From: Achromobacter xylosoxidans
GTDB lineage: Bacteria > Pseudomonadota > Gammaproteobacteria > Burkholderiales > Burkholderiaceae_B
NCBI RefSeq assembly: GCF_001457475.1
Contig: NZ_LN831029.1
Span: forward strand, 6,138,001 to 6,202,000
DNA: 64,000 nt
Reading direction: 5' to 3'
Positions 18,501 to 25,801 of the stretch are shown here, in pieces. The notes beneath the pieces were generated by a model that saw only the letters and a program-made list of their open reading frames with translations, was not told the DNA's origin and did not search any database. How positions within the stretch are numbered: the stretch's first letter is position 1; the number at the start of each line of letters is the position of its first letter. Both the position numbers and the translations under genes were made by a program.

Positions 18501-18812
18501 GAAGCCGCGATCGAGGCCAGCCGCCTGCGCCTGCGTCCGATCCTGATGACGTCGATCGCCTTCATCATGGGTGTGGTGCCGCTGGTGCTGTCGTCCGGCG
18601 CCGGTTCGGAAATGCGCCACGCCATGGGTGTCGCGGTGTTCTTCGGCATGCTCGGCGTGACCCTGTTCGGCCTGTTCCTGACGCCGGTGTTCTACGTGCT
18701 GCTGCGTTCGATGGGCGGCAAGAAATTGCACTCGGCCGCGCCGCACGAGGCGCCGGTGTGCATGCCGCACATCGACCCGAACGCGCCGCCCGCCACGCAG
18801 CACAACGCCTGA
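15597..18812 (+). CDS. RND efflux pump inner-membrane transporter (HAE1 family, MexF-like)
   Basis: 1071 residues, the normal size of a hydrophobe/amphiphile RND pump. It starts MNISKFFIDRPIFAGVLSV, the family N-terminus. It has the two large periplasmic porter loops and the proton-relay aspartates in TM4 (GIVVDDAIVVVENVERN), with TM10-TM12 near the end (LMVLVGLSAKNAILIVEFA). It exports drugs or metabolites using the proton gradient together with the adjacent adaptor and outer-membrane factor. Overall feel and neighbourhood (divergent LysR) are closest to MexEF-OprN/BpeEF-OprC-type systems; the substrate range cannot be inferred. Confidence 0.95.
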   Translation: MNISKFFIDRPIFAGVLSVLVLLGGLLAMFQLPISEYPEVVPPSVVVRAQYPGANPKVIAETVASPLEESINGVENMLYMQSQANSDGNLTLTVNFKLGVDPDKAQQLVQNRVSQALPRLPPDVQRLGVTTTKSSPTLTLVVHLISPNDRYDITYLRNYAILNIKDRLARITGVGEVTVWGAGNYSMRVWLDPQKVAQRGMTAAEVVAAIREQNVQVAAGVIGASPTLGDVPLQLNVNARGRLQTEEEFRDIILKTSPDGAVTHLSDVARVELDAQEYGLRSLLDNKQAVGMGIMQSPGANALDVSSQVRAAMAELAQDFPPGVEYRIEYDPTQFVRSSIEAVVHTLLEAIALVVLVVILFLQTWRASIIPLLAVPVSIVGTFGLLLMFGYSINALSLFGMVLAIGIVVDDAIVVVENVERNIAAGLSPRDATYRAMREVSGPIIAIALTLCAVFVPLAFMTGLTGQFYKQFAMTIAISTVISAFNSLTLSPALSALLLKSHHDKPDWLTRGMNRVFGRFFNWFNNMFGRASESYGVGVSGVIRRKAGAMGVYAVLVAATIGVSYLVPGGFVPAQDKQYLIGFTQLPNGASLDRTDAVIRRMSDIALKEPGVQSAIAFPGLSINGFTNSSSAGIVFVMLKPFDERKGAALSGNAIAASLNQKFAAIQDSFIAVFPPPPVMGLGTLGGFKFQIEDRGAAGYAELDKAKSAFLAKARQAPELGPAFSSYEINVPQLDVDLDRVKAKQLGVPVTEVFDTMQIYLGSMYVNDFNRFGRVFQVRAQADAQYRAHADDILQLKTRNAAGDMVPLSSLVTVKQTFGPEMVVRYNGYTAADINGGPAPGYSSDQAQAAAERVAAETLPRGMKLEWTDLTYQQILAGNAGLWVFPISVLLVFLVLAALYESLTLPLAVILIVPMSILAALTGVYLTGNDNNIFTQIGLMVLVGLSAKNAILIVEFARELEMNGRTPLEAAIEASRLRLRPILMTSIAFIMGVVPLVLSSGAGSEMRHAMGVAVFFGMLGVTLFGLFLTPVFYVLLRSMGGKKLHSAAPHEAPVCMPHIDPNAPPATQHNA

Positions 18813-18835
18813 TCCGGCCTGGAAAAAAATAGCCA

Positions 18836-18865
18836 GCGCGCCCCGTCCCGCACGGCGGGGCGCGC
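18836..18865 (+). other. Strong hairpin between pump and outer-membrane factor genes
   Basis: GCGCGCCCCG at 18836-18845 is perfectly complementary to CGGGGCGCGC at 18856-18865, in the 69-bp gap inside the RND operon. It has no following T-run, so it may lower downstream expression or protect the upstream mRNA end rather than end transcription fully. Confidence 0.45.
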
Positions 18866-18881
18866 GCCCAAGAGAATCGTC

Positions 18882-20369
18882 ATGAAGACCAATAGACTGA
18901 TCCGCGGTTCCGCCCTGCTTGCCGTCCTGCTCGTGCTGGCCGGCTGCGCGGTGGGCCCGACCTACGAACGGCCCGCGGCCGCCACGCCGGCGGCCTACAA
19001 GGAAGCCGCGCTGCCCGCCGCCGAAGCCGGCACCTGGAAACCGGCGCAGCCGTCCGAGGAAGCGTTGCGCGGCGAATGGTGGAAAGTGTTCGGCGACGAA
19101 GGCCTGAACCAGCTGCAGGAAGAGGCGCACAAAGCCAACCAGAACCTGCAGGCCGCCGCCGCCCGCCTGACCCAGGCGCGCGCGCTGCAACGCGAGGCCC
19201 GCGCCGGTTTCTTCCCCAGCCTGGACGCCGCCTTCGGCCCCAATCGCCAGCGCCCCTCGGCCGTATCGCAAGGCCTGCCCGACGGCACGTCGACGCGGCC
19301 GGTGACCACCTGGCGCGCGCAAGGCACGGTGTCGTACGAGGCCGACCTGTTCGGCCGCGTCGCCTCCACCGCCGACGCCGCCACCGCCGACGCGCAGCAG
19401 AGCGAAGCGCTGTACCGCTCGGTGCTGCTGGCGCTGCAGGCCGACGTCGCCACCACCTATTTCCTGGTGCGCGAACAGGATGCCGAAGCCGCGCTGTACC
19501 GCCAGACGGTGCAACTGCGCACCGAGACCCTGCAGCTGATCCAGCGCCGCTACGACGCGGGCGACATCAGCGAGCTGGACCTGGCGCGCGCCAAGGCCGA
19601 ACTGGCCTCGGCGCAATCCGAGGCGCTGGGCATCGACCGCCGCCGCGCCGCCGGCGAACACGCGCTGGCCGTGCTGCTGGGCCGCGCGCCGTCGGAATTC
19701 GCGATGCCGCCCAAGCCGATCGAAAAGGTGGCGCTGTCGATCCCGGCCGGCCTGCCGTCGACGCTGCTGGAACGCCGTCCCGACATCGCCGCCGCCGAAC
19801 GCGCCATGGCCGCCGCCAACGCCCGCGTGGGCGCCGCCAAGTCGGCGTTCTTCCCGCGCCTGGACATCACGGGCGCCTTCGGCTACGAGTCGTCGGAACT
19901 GGGCAACCTGTTCCAATGGTCGAGCCGCACGTTCCTGCTGGGTCCGCTGGTCGGCGCCGCGCTGTCGATGCCGATCTTCGACGGCGGCCGCCGCCAGGCC
20001 GGCCTGGACCGCGCCCGCGCGGTCTACGAGGAAGACGTGGCGGTCTACCGCCAGACGGTGCTGAACGCGTTCCGCGAAGTCGAGGACAACCTGGCCAACC
20101 TGCGCATCCTGTCCGACCAGACGCGCGCGCAGGACGCCGCGGTGGAAGCCTCGGCCCGCGCCGCGAAGCTGTCGCACACGCAATACCGCGAAGGCTCGAT
20201 CAGCTATCTCGACGTGATCGAAGCTGATCGCAGTGTGCTGCTGCAGCAACGGGTGGCGGTGCAGTTGAGCGGTGAGCAGGCGCGGTCTGCGGTGGATCTG
20301 ATTCGGGCGATCGGCGGCGGGTGGGGGAATCCGGTACCTGGGGCGGAGGCTGTGGCGGCTAATCGTTAG
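18882..20369 (+). CDS. RND outer-membrane factor lipoprotein (NodT/OprN family)
   Basis: 495 residues. A lipoprotein signal with lipobox LAGC (lipidated Cys near residue 22) is followed by VGPTYERPA, characteristic of NodT-type TolC relatives. Two homologous halves each carry long helical stretches (NQLQEEAHKANQNLQAAAAR; EVEDNLANLRILSDQTRAQD) that form the periplasmic tunnel, with YDAGDISELDLARAKAELA typical of the family. It completes the tripartite efflux system with the two genes upstream. The last codons and the region just after the stop are less G+C-rich than the body of the gene. Confidence 0.93.
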   Translation: MKTNRLIRGSALLAVLLVLAGCAVGPTYERPAAATPAAYKEAALPAAEAGTWKPAQPSEEALRGEWWKVFGDEGLNQLQEEAHKANQNLQAAAARLTQARALQREARAGFFPSLDAAFGPNRQRPSAVSQGLPDGTSTRPVTTWRAQGTVSYEADLFGRVASTADAATADAQQSEALYRSVLLALQADVATTYFLVREQDAEAALYRQTVQLRTETLQLIQRRYDAGDISELDLARAKAELASAQSEALGIDRRRAAGEHALAVLLGRAPSEFAMPPKPIEKVALSIPAGLPSTLLERRPDIAAAERAMAAANARVGAAKSAFFPRLDITGAFGYESSELGNLFQWSSRTFLLGPLVGAALSMPIFDGGRRQAGLDRARAVYEEDVAVYRQTVLNAFREVEDNLANLRILSDQTRAQDAAVEASARAAKLSHTQYREGSISYLDVIEADRSVLLQQRVAVQLSGEQARSAVDLIRAIGGGWGNPVPGAEAVAANR

Positions 20370-20432
20370 TTGTTCATTGCTCGAGCATTGCGTTGGCTGC
20401 TGTTAGCGATGATGAGTCGGTCTTCGTAGGTC

Positions 20433-20596
20433 GCCCCTCGGGCGGGCGGACCCGATGGCGGGCGCCCACGATTGCGGTCCGGAGCGTTCGCTCCGGACTG
20501 CCCCATCCTCATCCTCGTCCTCGCCTTCGGCGACTCCTTCGGATTCCGTCGGGCGCATCGAGGTTGCCCGCCATCGGGTCCGCCCGCCCGAGGGGC
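20433..20596 (-). repeat. Dispersed hairpin element, copy C (inverted orientation)
   Basis: The 31-base arm at 20433-20463 is perfectly complementary to 20566-20596, enclosing a core of about 100 bases. Read on the minus strand, the core matches those of the copies at 21058 and 63040: a GATGCGCCC start, a GACGAGG stretch, and the inner palindrome GTCCGGAGCG-AA-CGCTCCGGAC. The arm sequence differs from the other two copies except for the core-proximal ATGGCGGG block. Function unknown; it may be a structured RNA, a non-autonomous mobile element or a nucleoid/terminator element. Confidence 0.85.
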
Positions 20597-21057
20597 TGCG
20601 AGCGTCTAGGCTTGTCGCGCTGTTAGACCTGTGTGCGGGGAAGGGAATCTACAGGGCTGCCCATCGCGGCCGCGCGGGCGGCCACGATGGGCATCTGTGC
20701 ATTTGAGCGTGCTGCGGGTGCGCTGCGCGCTGGCGGTGGGCGGTTTTCTAATGGTTCCGCACGTCAGGGGGGAGGGGCGGTGGTGGTCGGCGCGGCATAA
20801 GGCATGTTGCGCGGGACGACCTCTCGCGCCGACCACAAACCGTCGTGATGCCAACGGGCTTTCACTAGCAAACGATTTGGTCTCTCCCACACGCGAGAGC
20901 GCCATCACCCCGACGCAAGACGCCGCGTAAGCCGCAAAAGGCCGCCCGCGCGGCCGGCTTGCGGCGGGCCCCGCAAGACCCTCCCTCCAGCCCCGATGTG
21001 CGCCAAAACGCCAAGCACACCGTCCGCCCCAACGCCCGAGGCTAAGCCTCATCGCGA

Positions 21058-21217
21058 GCGCGTGGCGGGGTCGGTGGGGAATGGCGGGGCGTGTAGATGC
21101 GCCCGGCGGAAACCGTAGGGAGCCGAAGGCGGACGAGGTTGAGCCCGGGGCAGTCCGGAGCGAACGCTCCGGACCGCAATCGTAGCCCCGCCATCCCCCA
21201 CCGACCCCGCCACGCGC
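21058..21217 (+). repeat. Dispersed hairpin element, copy A
   Basis: The element is 160 bp. The arm at 21058-21090 pairs with 21185-21217 over 33 positions with one mismatch. The core (21091-21184) carries a second perfect inverted repeat at 21153-21174, two 10-base arms around AA. The core is nearly identical to that of the copy at 63040-63199, also 160 bp in the same orientation. The arms differ at six positions, five of them changed on both sides so that pairing is kept. Confidence 0.9.
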
Positions 21218-21271
21218 GCCTCAAGAACCCACACCCCCTCGCGACACCTAACAACCCCTACAATCTCCGCC

Positions 21272-21802
21272 ATGTCGCCCATCCGCCTCTTCTACGCCCT
21301 CTGGCCCGACACCCCCCTGGCCAACACGCTGTCCACCTGGGCCACTCAAGCCCAACTGCACAGCCGCGGCCGCGCCATGCGCACGGAAACCCTGCACATG
21401 ACGCTGGCCTTCCTGGGCTCCGTGGAAAAGGAAATCGCCGACGAACTCATCGACGCCACCCCCTACCACCGCCTGCAGCCCGGCACCGTCACCCTCGACC
21501 GCTACGGCGTCTTCGCCCGCCCTCGCATTCTCTGGGCAGGCCCCGCGCAGACCCCGGATTCGCTCCAGGCCAGCCATGACGGCCTGTGGCTGTGGCTGTC
21601 AGCCTTCGGCTTCGTGCCGCCCGCCCAGCCGTTCCGCCCCCACGTCACACTGCTGCGCAACATCGAGCGCAACGACCCGCCCGCCGACGCCCCGCCGTCC
21701 CTGACCTGGCACTACGACCGCATGGTGCTGGTGGCATCCGAATCCACCGACGGCGGCAGCCGCTACCGCGTCGTCGCCCGCTCGAAACCGCAACCGGGCT
21801 GA
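21272..21802 (+). CDS. thpR: RNA 2',3'-cyclic phosphodiesterase (2H phosphoesterase, ThpR/LigT)
   Basis: 176 residues with the two H-x-T-x signatures of the 2H phosphoesterase fold: HMTL at residues 42-45 and HVTL at 124-127. It also has the ThpR-type N-terminus RLFYALWPDTPLAN. The enzyme hydrolyses 2',3'-cyclic phosphate RNA ends to 2'-phosphates and can ligate tRNA halves in vitro. The N-terminal nucleotides lie only about 50 bases after the dispersed hairpin element. The following nucleotidase gene starts 57 bases downstream and may be co-transcribed. Confidence 0.9.
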   Translation: MSPIRLFYALWPDTPLANTLSTWATQAQLHSRGRAMRTETLHMTLAFLGSVEKEIADELIDATPYHRLQPGTVTLDRYGVFARPRILWAGPAQTPDSLQASHDGLWLWLSAFGFVPPAQPFRPHVTLLRNIERNDPPADAPPSLTWHYDRMVLVASESTDGGSRYRVVARSKPQPG

Positions 21803-21858
21803 GGCCACTCGCCGGCGCTCTGGCACAATCGAGCGCGTCGCAACGACTTAGGATCTTC

Positions 21859-22419
21859 ATGATCATCCTGCTCGACCAAGACGGCGTGCTGGCCGACTTC
21901 GAACACGCCTTCATCGATGCCTGGCGCGCGCGCCATCCCGACATCGCGCCGGTGGCGTTCGAGGACCGCAAATCCTTCTATATCCGCGAAGACTACGCGC
22001 CCGAACTGCGCGGCATGGCCGAGGCCATCTACACCGCGCCCGGGTTCATCCGCAACCTGCCGCCGGTGCCGGGGGCGCTGGAGGCCGTGAAGGAACTGCT
22101 GGCGCTGGGCATGGACGTGCGCATCTGCACCTCGCCCCTGTCGCAGTTCGAGAACTGCGTCGCCGAGAAATACCTGTGGGTCGAGAAACACCTGGGCCGC
22201 GAGGCCACCAACCGGCTGATCCTGACCAAGGACAAGACCCTGGTGCACGGCAACCTGCTGATCGACGACAAGCCCCTGATCCAGGGCGCGGTCAAGCCGC
22301 GCTGGAAGCACGTCCTGTTCGACGCGCCCTACAACCGCGGCGTCGCCGACCGCCCCCGGATCACCTGGAGCAACTGGCGCAACGTGCTGGCCGGCGAGCT
22401 GTATACGGCCGACGAATGA
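21859..22419 (+). CDS. 5'(3')-deoxyribonucleotidase-like HAD phosphatase (NT5C family)
   Basis: 186 residues from the ATG at 21859. The HAD motif I is LLDQDGVLADF with nucleophile Asp6 and acid/base Asp8. Later motifs include RICTSPLSQFENCVAEKYLW (motif II region) and the Asp pair in NLLIDDKPLIQGA (motif IV). This pattern matches mammalian and phage-type 5'(3')-deoxyribonucleotidases, which dephosphorylate dNMPs. It follows thpR closely, so both may belong to nucleotide/RNA end metabolism. An upstream open extension overlapping thpR is not believed. Confidence 0.85.
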   Translation: MIILLDQDGVLADFEHAFIDAWRARHPDIAPVAFEDRKSFYIREDYAPELRGMAEAIYTAPGFIRNLPPVPGALEAVKELLALGMDVRICTSPLSQFENCVAEKYLWVEKHLGREATNRLILTKDKTLVHGNLLIDDKPLIQGAVKPRWKHVLFDAPYNRGVADRPRITWSNWRNVLAGELYTADE

Positions 22420-22523
22420 CGCCTGGATGACATCCTGACGGCCGGGTGGCCGGCCCTGTTCAGCGGCCGGGGTTGGGGCTATTCTGTGGTGCTGTATCCC
22501 CACACCCTGGAGGAGCCTGCACC

Positions 22524-23861
22524 ATGAATCTGCACCGCCTGCTCAAGCAGCGAGAAGCCGATCACAAGCCCCTGCGCGTAGCGCTGCTGGGCGCCGGAAA
22601 GTTCGGCGCGATGTTCATGAGCCAGGCCCCGCGCACGCCCGGCATGCGGCTGGTGGCCGTGGCCGACCTGACCCCGGATCGCGCCCGCGCCGCGCTCACC
22701 CGGGTCGGCTGGCCGGCCACGGCGCTCAACGCCGCCAGCACCGGCGACGCCCTCAAGCAAGGCAAGGTCTATTTCACCGACGATCCCCACGCGGTCATCG
22801 CCAGTCCGGACGTCGACATCGTCATCGACGCCACCGGCCAGGCGGCCGCCGGCATCGGCCACGTGCTGGCCTGCTGCGAGCACGGCAAGCACATCATCAT
22901 GGTCAACGTCGAGGCCGACGCGCTGGCCGGGCCACTGCTGGCGCGCCGCGCGCGCGAAGCCGGCATCGTCTATTCGCTGGCCTATGGCGACCAGCCGGCG
23001 CTGATCTGCGAAATGGTGGACTGGGCCCGCGCCAGCGGCTTCGAGGTGATGGCGGCCGGCAAGGGCACCAAGTACCTGCCCGAATTCCATACTTCCACGC
23101 CCGACACCGTCTGGCCCTACTACGGCTTCACCGCCGAGATGGTGGCGGCCGGCAACTTCAACGCGCAGATGTTCAACAGCTTCCTGGACGGCACCAAGAG
23201 CGCCATCGAGATGGCCGCGGTCTCCAACGCCACCGGGCTGCTGCCCTCGCCCTCGGGCCTGCACTTTCCGCCCTGCGGCGTGGACGACCTGGCGCGCGTG
23301 CTGCGGCCGCGCGAGGATGGCGGCATCCTGCATCATCGCGGCCAGGTGGAAGTGATCTCGTCGCTCGAACGCGACGGCCGGCCGGTGTTCCGCGACCTGC
23401 GCTGGGGCGTGTACGTGACGCTGGCGGCCGACAGCGACTACGTGCGCCGCTGCTTCAAGGAATACGGCCTGGTCACCGACCCCAGCGGCAACTACACCGC
23501 CATGTACAAGCCGTATCACCTGATCGGGCTGGAACTTGGCATCAGCGTGGCCAGCGTCGGCTTGCGGCGCGAGCCTACCGGCGCGCCGGCCGGCTGGCAT
23601 GGCGATGTAGTGGCCACGGCCAAGCGCGACCTGCAGGCCGGGCAGTTGCTGGACGGCGAAGGCGGCTACACCGTGTATGGCCGGCTGATGCCGGCGCGCG
23701 ATTCGGTCGACGAGGGCTACCTGCCGCTGGGCCTGTCGCACCAGGTCAAGCTCAAGCACGCGGTGCGGCAGTCGCAGGCGATCCGCTGGAGCGACGTGGA
23801 ATACGACGATCGTTCGGCCGCCGTGCAGTTCCGCCGCGAAATGGAACAGACCTTCGCCTGA
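22524..23861 (+). CDS. Homoserine dehydrogenase-like NAD(P) oxidoreductase with C-terminal SAF domain
   Basis: 445 residues starting at ATG 22524, preceded by GGAGGAG. An N-terminal Rossmann domain (RVALLGAGKFGAMFM) leads to a catalytic-like region (VMAAGKGTKYLPEFH; MFNSFLDGTKSAIEMAAVSN) and a C-terminal SAF-like domain (VVATAKRDLQAGQLLDGEGG; LPLGLSHQVKLKHAV). This matches the family described as predicted homoserine dehydrogenase with SAF domain, often found in sugar-acid catabolic loci rather than threonine synthesis. It faces a GntR/FCD regulator gene. The substrate is unknown. Confidence 0.8.
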   Translation: MNLHRLLKQREADHKPLRVALLGAGKFGAMFMSQAPRTPGMRLVAVADLTPDRARAALTRVGWPATALNAASTGDALKQGKVYFTDDPHAVIASPDVDIVIDATGQAAAGIGHVLACCEHGKHIIMVNVEADALAGPLLARRAREAGIVYSLAYGDQPALICEMVDWARASGFEVMAAGKGTKYLPEFHTSTPDTVWPYYGFTAEMVAAGNFNAQMFNSFLDGTKSAIEMAAVSNATGLLPSPSGLHFPPCGVDDLARVLRPREDGGILHHRGQVEVISSLERDGRPVFRDLRWGVYVTLAADSDYVRRCFKEYGLVTDPSGNYTAMYKPYHLIGLELGISVASVGLRREPTGAPAGWHGDVVATAKRDLQAGQLLDGEGGYTVYGRLMPARDSVDEGYLPLGLSHQVKLKHAVRQSQAIRWSDVEYDDRSAAVQFRREMEQTFA

Positions 23862-23920
23862 ACGCGGCGCCTCGCCATGCCGCCCCCGGCCCCGCGTGAA
23901 TCGGGACGGGCCGGCGACCG

Positions 23921-24673
23921 TCAGACCGGCGGCGAACGTTCCGCCTGGAACAGCCGCAGGCGGTCGGCGGCATTGCGCAGGTGCTGCTCGGCGGCCTTGC
24001 CGGCGGCATCGGAATCCCCGCCCTCGATGGCCGCGAAGATCGCCTGGTGTTCGCTCTGCACCGCCGCCATGCGCTCGGCGTACATGCGCGCCGTGTTGTT
24101 GCGCGCGCTGCGGATGACGCGCCGCACATTCGCTTCCAGATAGTCGTTCAGGGCCACCAGGTGCGGATTGTGCGTGGCCTGCACGATGGCCTGGTGGAAC
24201 TGGTAGTCCTCTTCGTCGCCCAGCTTGTCGTTGATGAGCGCGTACTCCATGCCCACCAGCGCCTGGCGCATCTTCTTCAGGTCGGGTTCGGTGCGGCGTT
24301 GCGCCGCGTAGCGCGCGGCGGTCACTTCGATCGACAGCATCAGCTCCAGGATGTGTTCCAGGTCCTGGTTGTCGCCCGGCGTGGGCGCGGCGATGCGGAA
24401 GGCGTTGCGCTGGAAGTTCGGATCGACGAACACGCCGCTGCCTTGCTGCGAGGTGATCAAGCCTTCGGATTTCAGGCGCGCCAGCGCCTCGCGCACCACG
24501 GCGCGGCTGACCGAGTAGATCTCGGTCAATTGCTTTTCGGTGGGCAGGCGGTCGCCGGGCGCCAGCGTGCCCTGGCGGATCTGCTCGGCCAGCGCGTCGG
24601 CCACGCCCGCCGAAAGCGAATGCCTGGGCGCGGCGCGCTGCGGGTCGGAGTCCTGTGCTTGAGTGGGCTGCAT
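23921..24673 (-). CDS. GntR family regulator, FadR/FCD subgroup
   Basis: 250 residues. The N-terminal winged helix (about residues 20-85) includes LPTEKQLTEIYSVSRAVVREALARL and ends QQGSGVFVD, as in FadR-type proteins. The C-terminal all-helical FCD ligand-binding domain carries the Asp/His pattern around DEEDYQFHQAIVQATHNPHL. FCD regulators usually sense organic acids with a bound metal. It lies downstream of the SDR on the same strand and 1.1 kb from the AroE/Liv operon promoter, which has a candidate operator. Control of that operon is plausible but unproven. Confidence 0.9.
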   Translation of the reverse strand: MQPTQAQDSDPQRAAPRHSLSAGVADALAEQIRQGTLAPGDRLPTEKQLTEIYSVSRAVVREALARLKSEGLITSQQGSGVFVDPNFQRNAFRIAAPTPGDNQDLEHILELMLSIEVTAARYAAQRRTEPDLKKMRQALVGMEYALINDKLGDEEDYQFHQAIVQATHNPHLVALNDYLEANVRRVIRSARNNTARMYAERMAAVQSEHQAIFAAIEGGDSDAAGKAAEQHLRNAADRLRLFQAERSPPV

Positions 24674-24825
24674 GTGGAATCGTTAAAACGTGAAGGCGGC
24701 TCGCGGCGGGGAAGCCCCTGGGGCGCGCCGGCCCGTGGTTATAGGAATTCTCGACGTTTCACTGCGGCGGCGCCCTTGAAAATTATAGGATTTTGCCGGA
24801 ATCAAGGGCGCGGCCGCTTCAGACT

Positions 24826-25563
24826 TTACGCGATATAGATGCCGCCGTTCACCTGCATCACCTCGCCCGTCACGAAACCGGCCAGCGGCGAGCACAGGAA
24901 AGCAATCGCGCCGGCGATTTCCTCGGCCGTGCCGAAGCGCCGCAACGGCGTGCTTTCCAGCAACTGCGCGCCCTTCTGGCCGATCAGGTCGTGCGTCATG
25001 GAGGTGGCGATGATCCCGGGCGCCACCGCGTTCACGCGGATCTGCGGCGCCAGCTCCAGCGCCAGGCTGCGGGTGAAGCTCTGCACCGCGCCCTTGGACG
25101 CCGAATAGGCCGCGTGCGCGTAGCTGCCGCGCTGCGCCGCCAGCGACGTCAGCAGCACGATCGAGCCGTTCTGGCGCAGGTGGCGCTGGGCGGCGCGGCA
25201 CACGTAGAAGGTGCCGTCCAGGTTCACGCCCATCAGCTTCTTCCAGGCCTCGTCGCTGGTGTCCTTGACCAGTTGCTCCGGGTAGATGCCGGCGCAATGC
25301 ACCAGGTGGTCGAGGCCGCCGAAGTGGTGCGCGGCGCGTTCCAGCACGCGGTCGCAATCGTGCGAGGCGGCCACGTCCAGCGCGTGCACGAACACCCGCT
25401 GGCCGCTGGCGTCCAGCTCGGCGGCCACCTCGTCCAGGCGCGCCTTGTCGATGTCGGTGAGCACCAGCCGGGCGCCATGGGCGGCCATCAGCCGCGCGGT
25501 CGCCAGACCGATGCCATTGCCCGCGCCGGTGATGGCCACTACCTGTCCTTCGAACGAAATCAT
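24826..25563 (-). CDS. Short-chain dehydrogenase/reductase (SDR)
   Basis: 245 residues from the ATG at 25563, with GGAG eight bases upstream. Classical SDR landmarks are present: cofactor loop TGAGNGIG at residues 12-19, HCAGIYPE (NAG-like), catalytic Ser in LLTSLAAQRG, and the YSASK motif near residue 150; the C-terminus is VNGGIYIA. It is divergent from the AroE-like gene across a promoter with a clear operator, so it belongs to the same regulon as the Liv/E1-E2-E3 operon. It probably oxidises a hydroxyl in the substrate (inference). Confidence 0.88.
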   Translation of the reverse strand: MISFEGQVVAITGAGNGIGLATARLMAAHGARLVLTDIDKARLDEVAAELDASGQRVFVHALDVAASHDCDRVLERAAHHFGGLDHLVHCAGIYPEQLVKDTSDEAWKKLMGVNLDGTFYVCRAAQRHLRQNGSIVLLTSLAAQRGSYAHAAYSASKGAVQSFTRSLALELAPQIRVNAVAPGIIATSMTHDLIGQKGAQLLESTPLRRFGTAEEIAGAIAFLCSPLAGFVTGEVMQVNGGIYIA

Positions 25564-25647
25564 GCTGTCTCCAAAGTGCTTTTTCGACGGCAAGCGCCCG
25601 CTCCCGGGGTGCCGCCAACGATTCGATTGAACCGCCAAATGCATCGC

Positions 25648-25712
25648 TTGACACGGGAAAAACGCTTGCCCTATGATTTATCGGACAACTTAATAAAGTT
25701 GCCTGACAACTT
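25648..25712 (+). promoter_or_regulatory. Sigma-70-type promoter with overlapping operator repeats
   Basis: TTGACA (25648-25653) and TATGAT (25672-25677), spaced by 18 bases, form a near-consensus promoter directed at the AroE/Liv operon. Around the expected start site lies CAACTTAATAAAGTTG (25686-25701), an inverted repeat. The direct repeat GACAACTT occurs at 25684-25691 and 25705-25712, two helical turns apart. The placement suggests repression, with the nearby GntR/FCD protein as the simplest candidate. Confidence 0.72.
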
Positions 25713-25801
25713 GTGTTGAAAGCGTAAAGCAACTGGCGATTTCAGGCAAGCAGGTCGGAAAAACACGGCCAACGGCCGCATGACAGGCAGGGGACAACCA
25801 G

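Larger units (their letters stand above)
20370..21271. other. 902-bp intergenic region, repeat-rich, no gene supported
   Basis: No credible coding frame is present; open frames here are low-complexity translations of repeat DNA. The region contains two dispersed hairpin elements in opposite orientation (20433-20596 and 21058-21217). Just before the second is a block at about 20925-21030 that also occurs, with changes, before the related element at 63 kb. Between the elements the sequence at 20600-20900 is unremarkable. Confidence 0.7.

Noticed and set aside
14358..20249. A stop-free reading frame of nearly 2000 codons antisense to the whole RND operon
   Set aside because: It lies opposite three well-supported genes, its translation is Gly/Arg/His/Gln-rich with no domains, and such frames arise from G+C-biased third positions.
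20370..21271. Possible CRISPR or phage attachment site in the repeat-rich gap
   Set aside because: The repeats are inverted pairs and dispersed copies, not short direct repeats with unique spacers, and no integrase or tRNA gene is nearby.
21042..21282. Small Arg/Pro-rich frames with similar translations at 20.5, 21.1 and 63.1 kb
   Set aside because: The shared translation comes from the dispersed hairpin element; conservation is in base pairing, with compensating changes that alter the amino acids.
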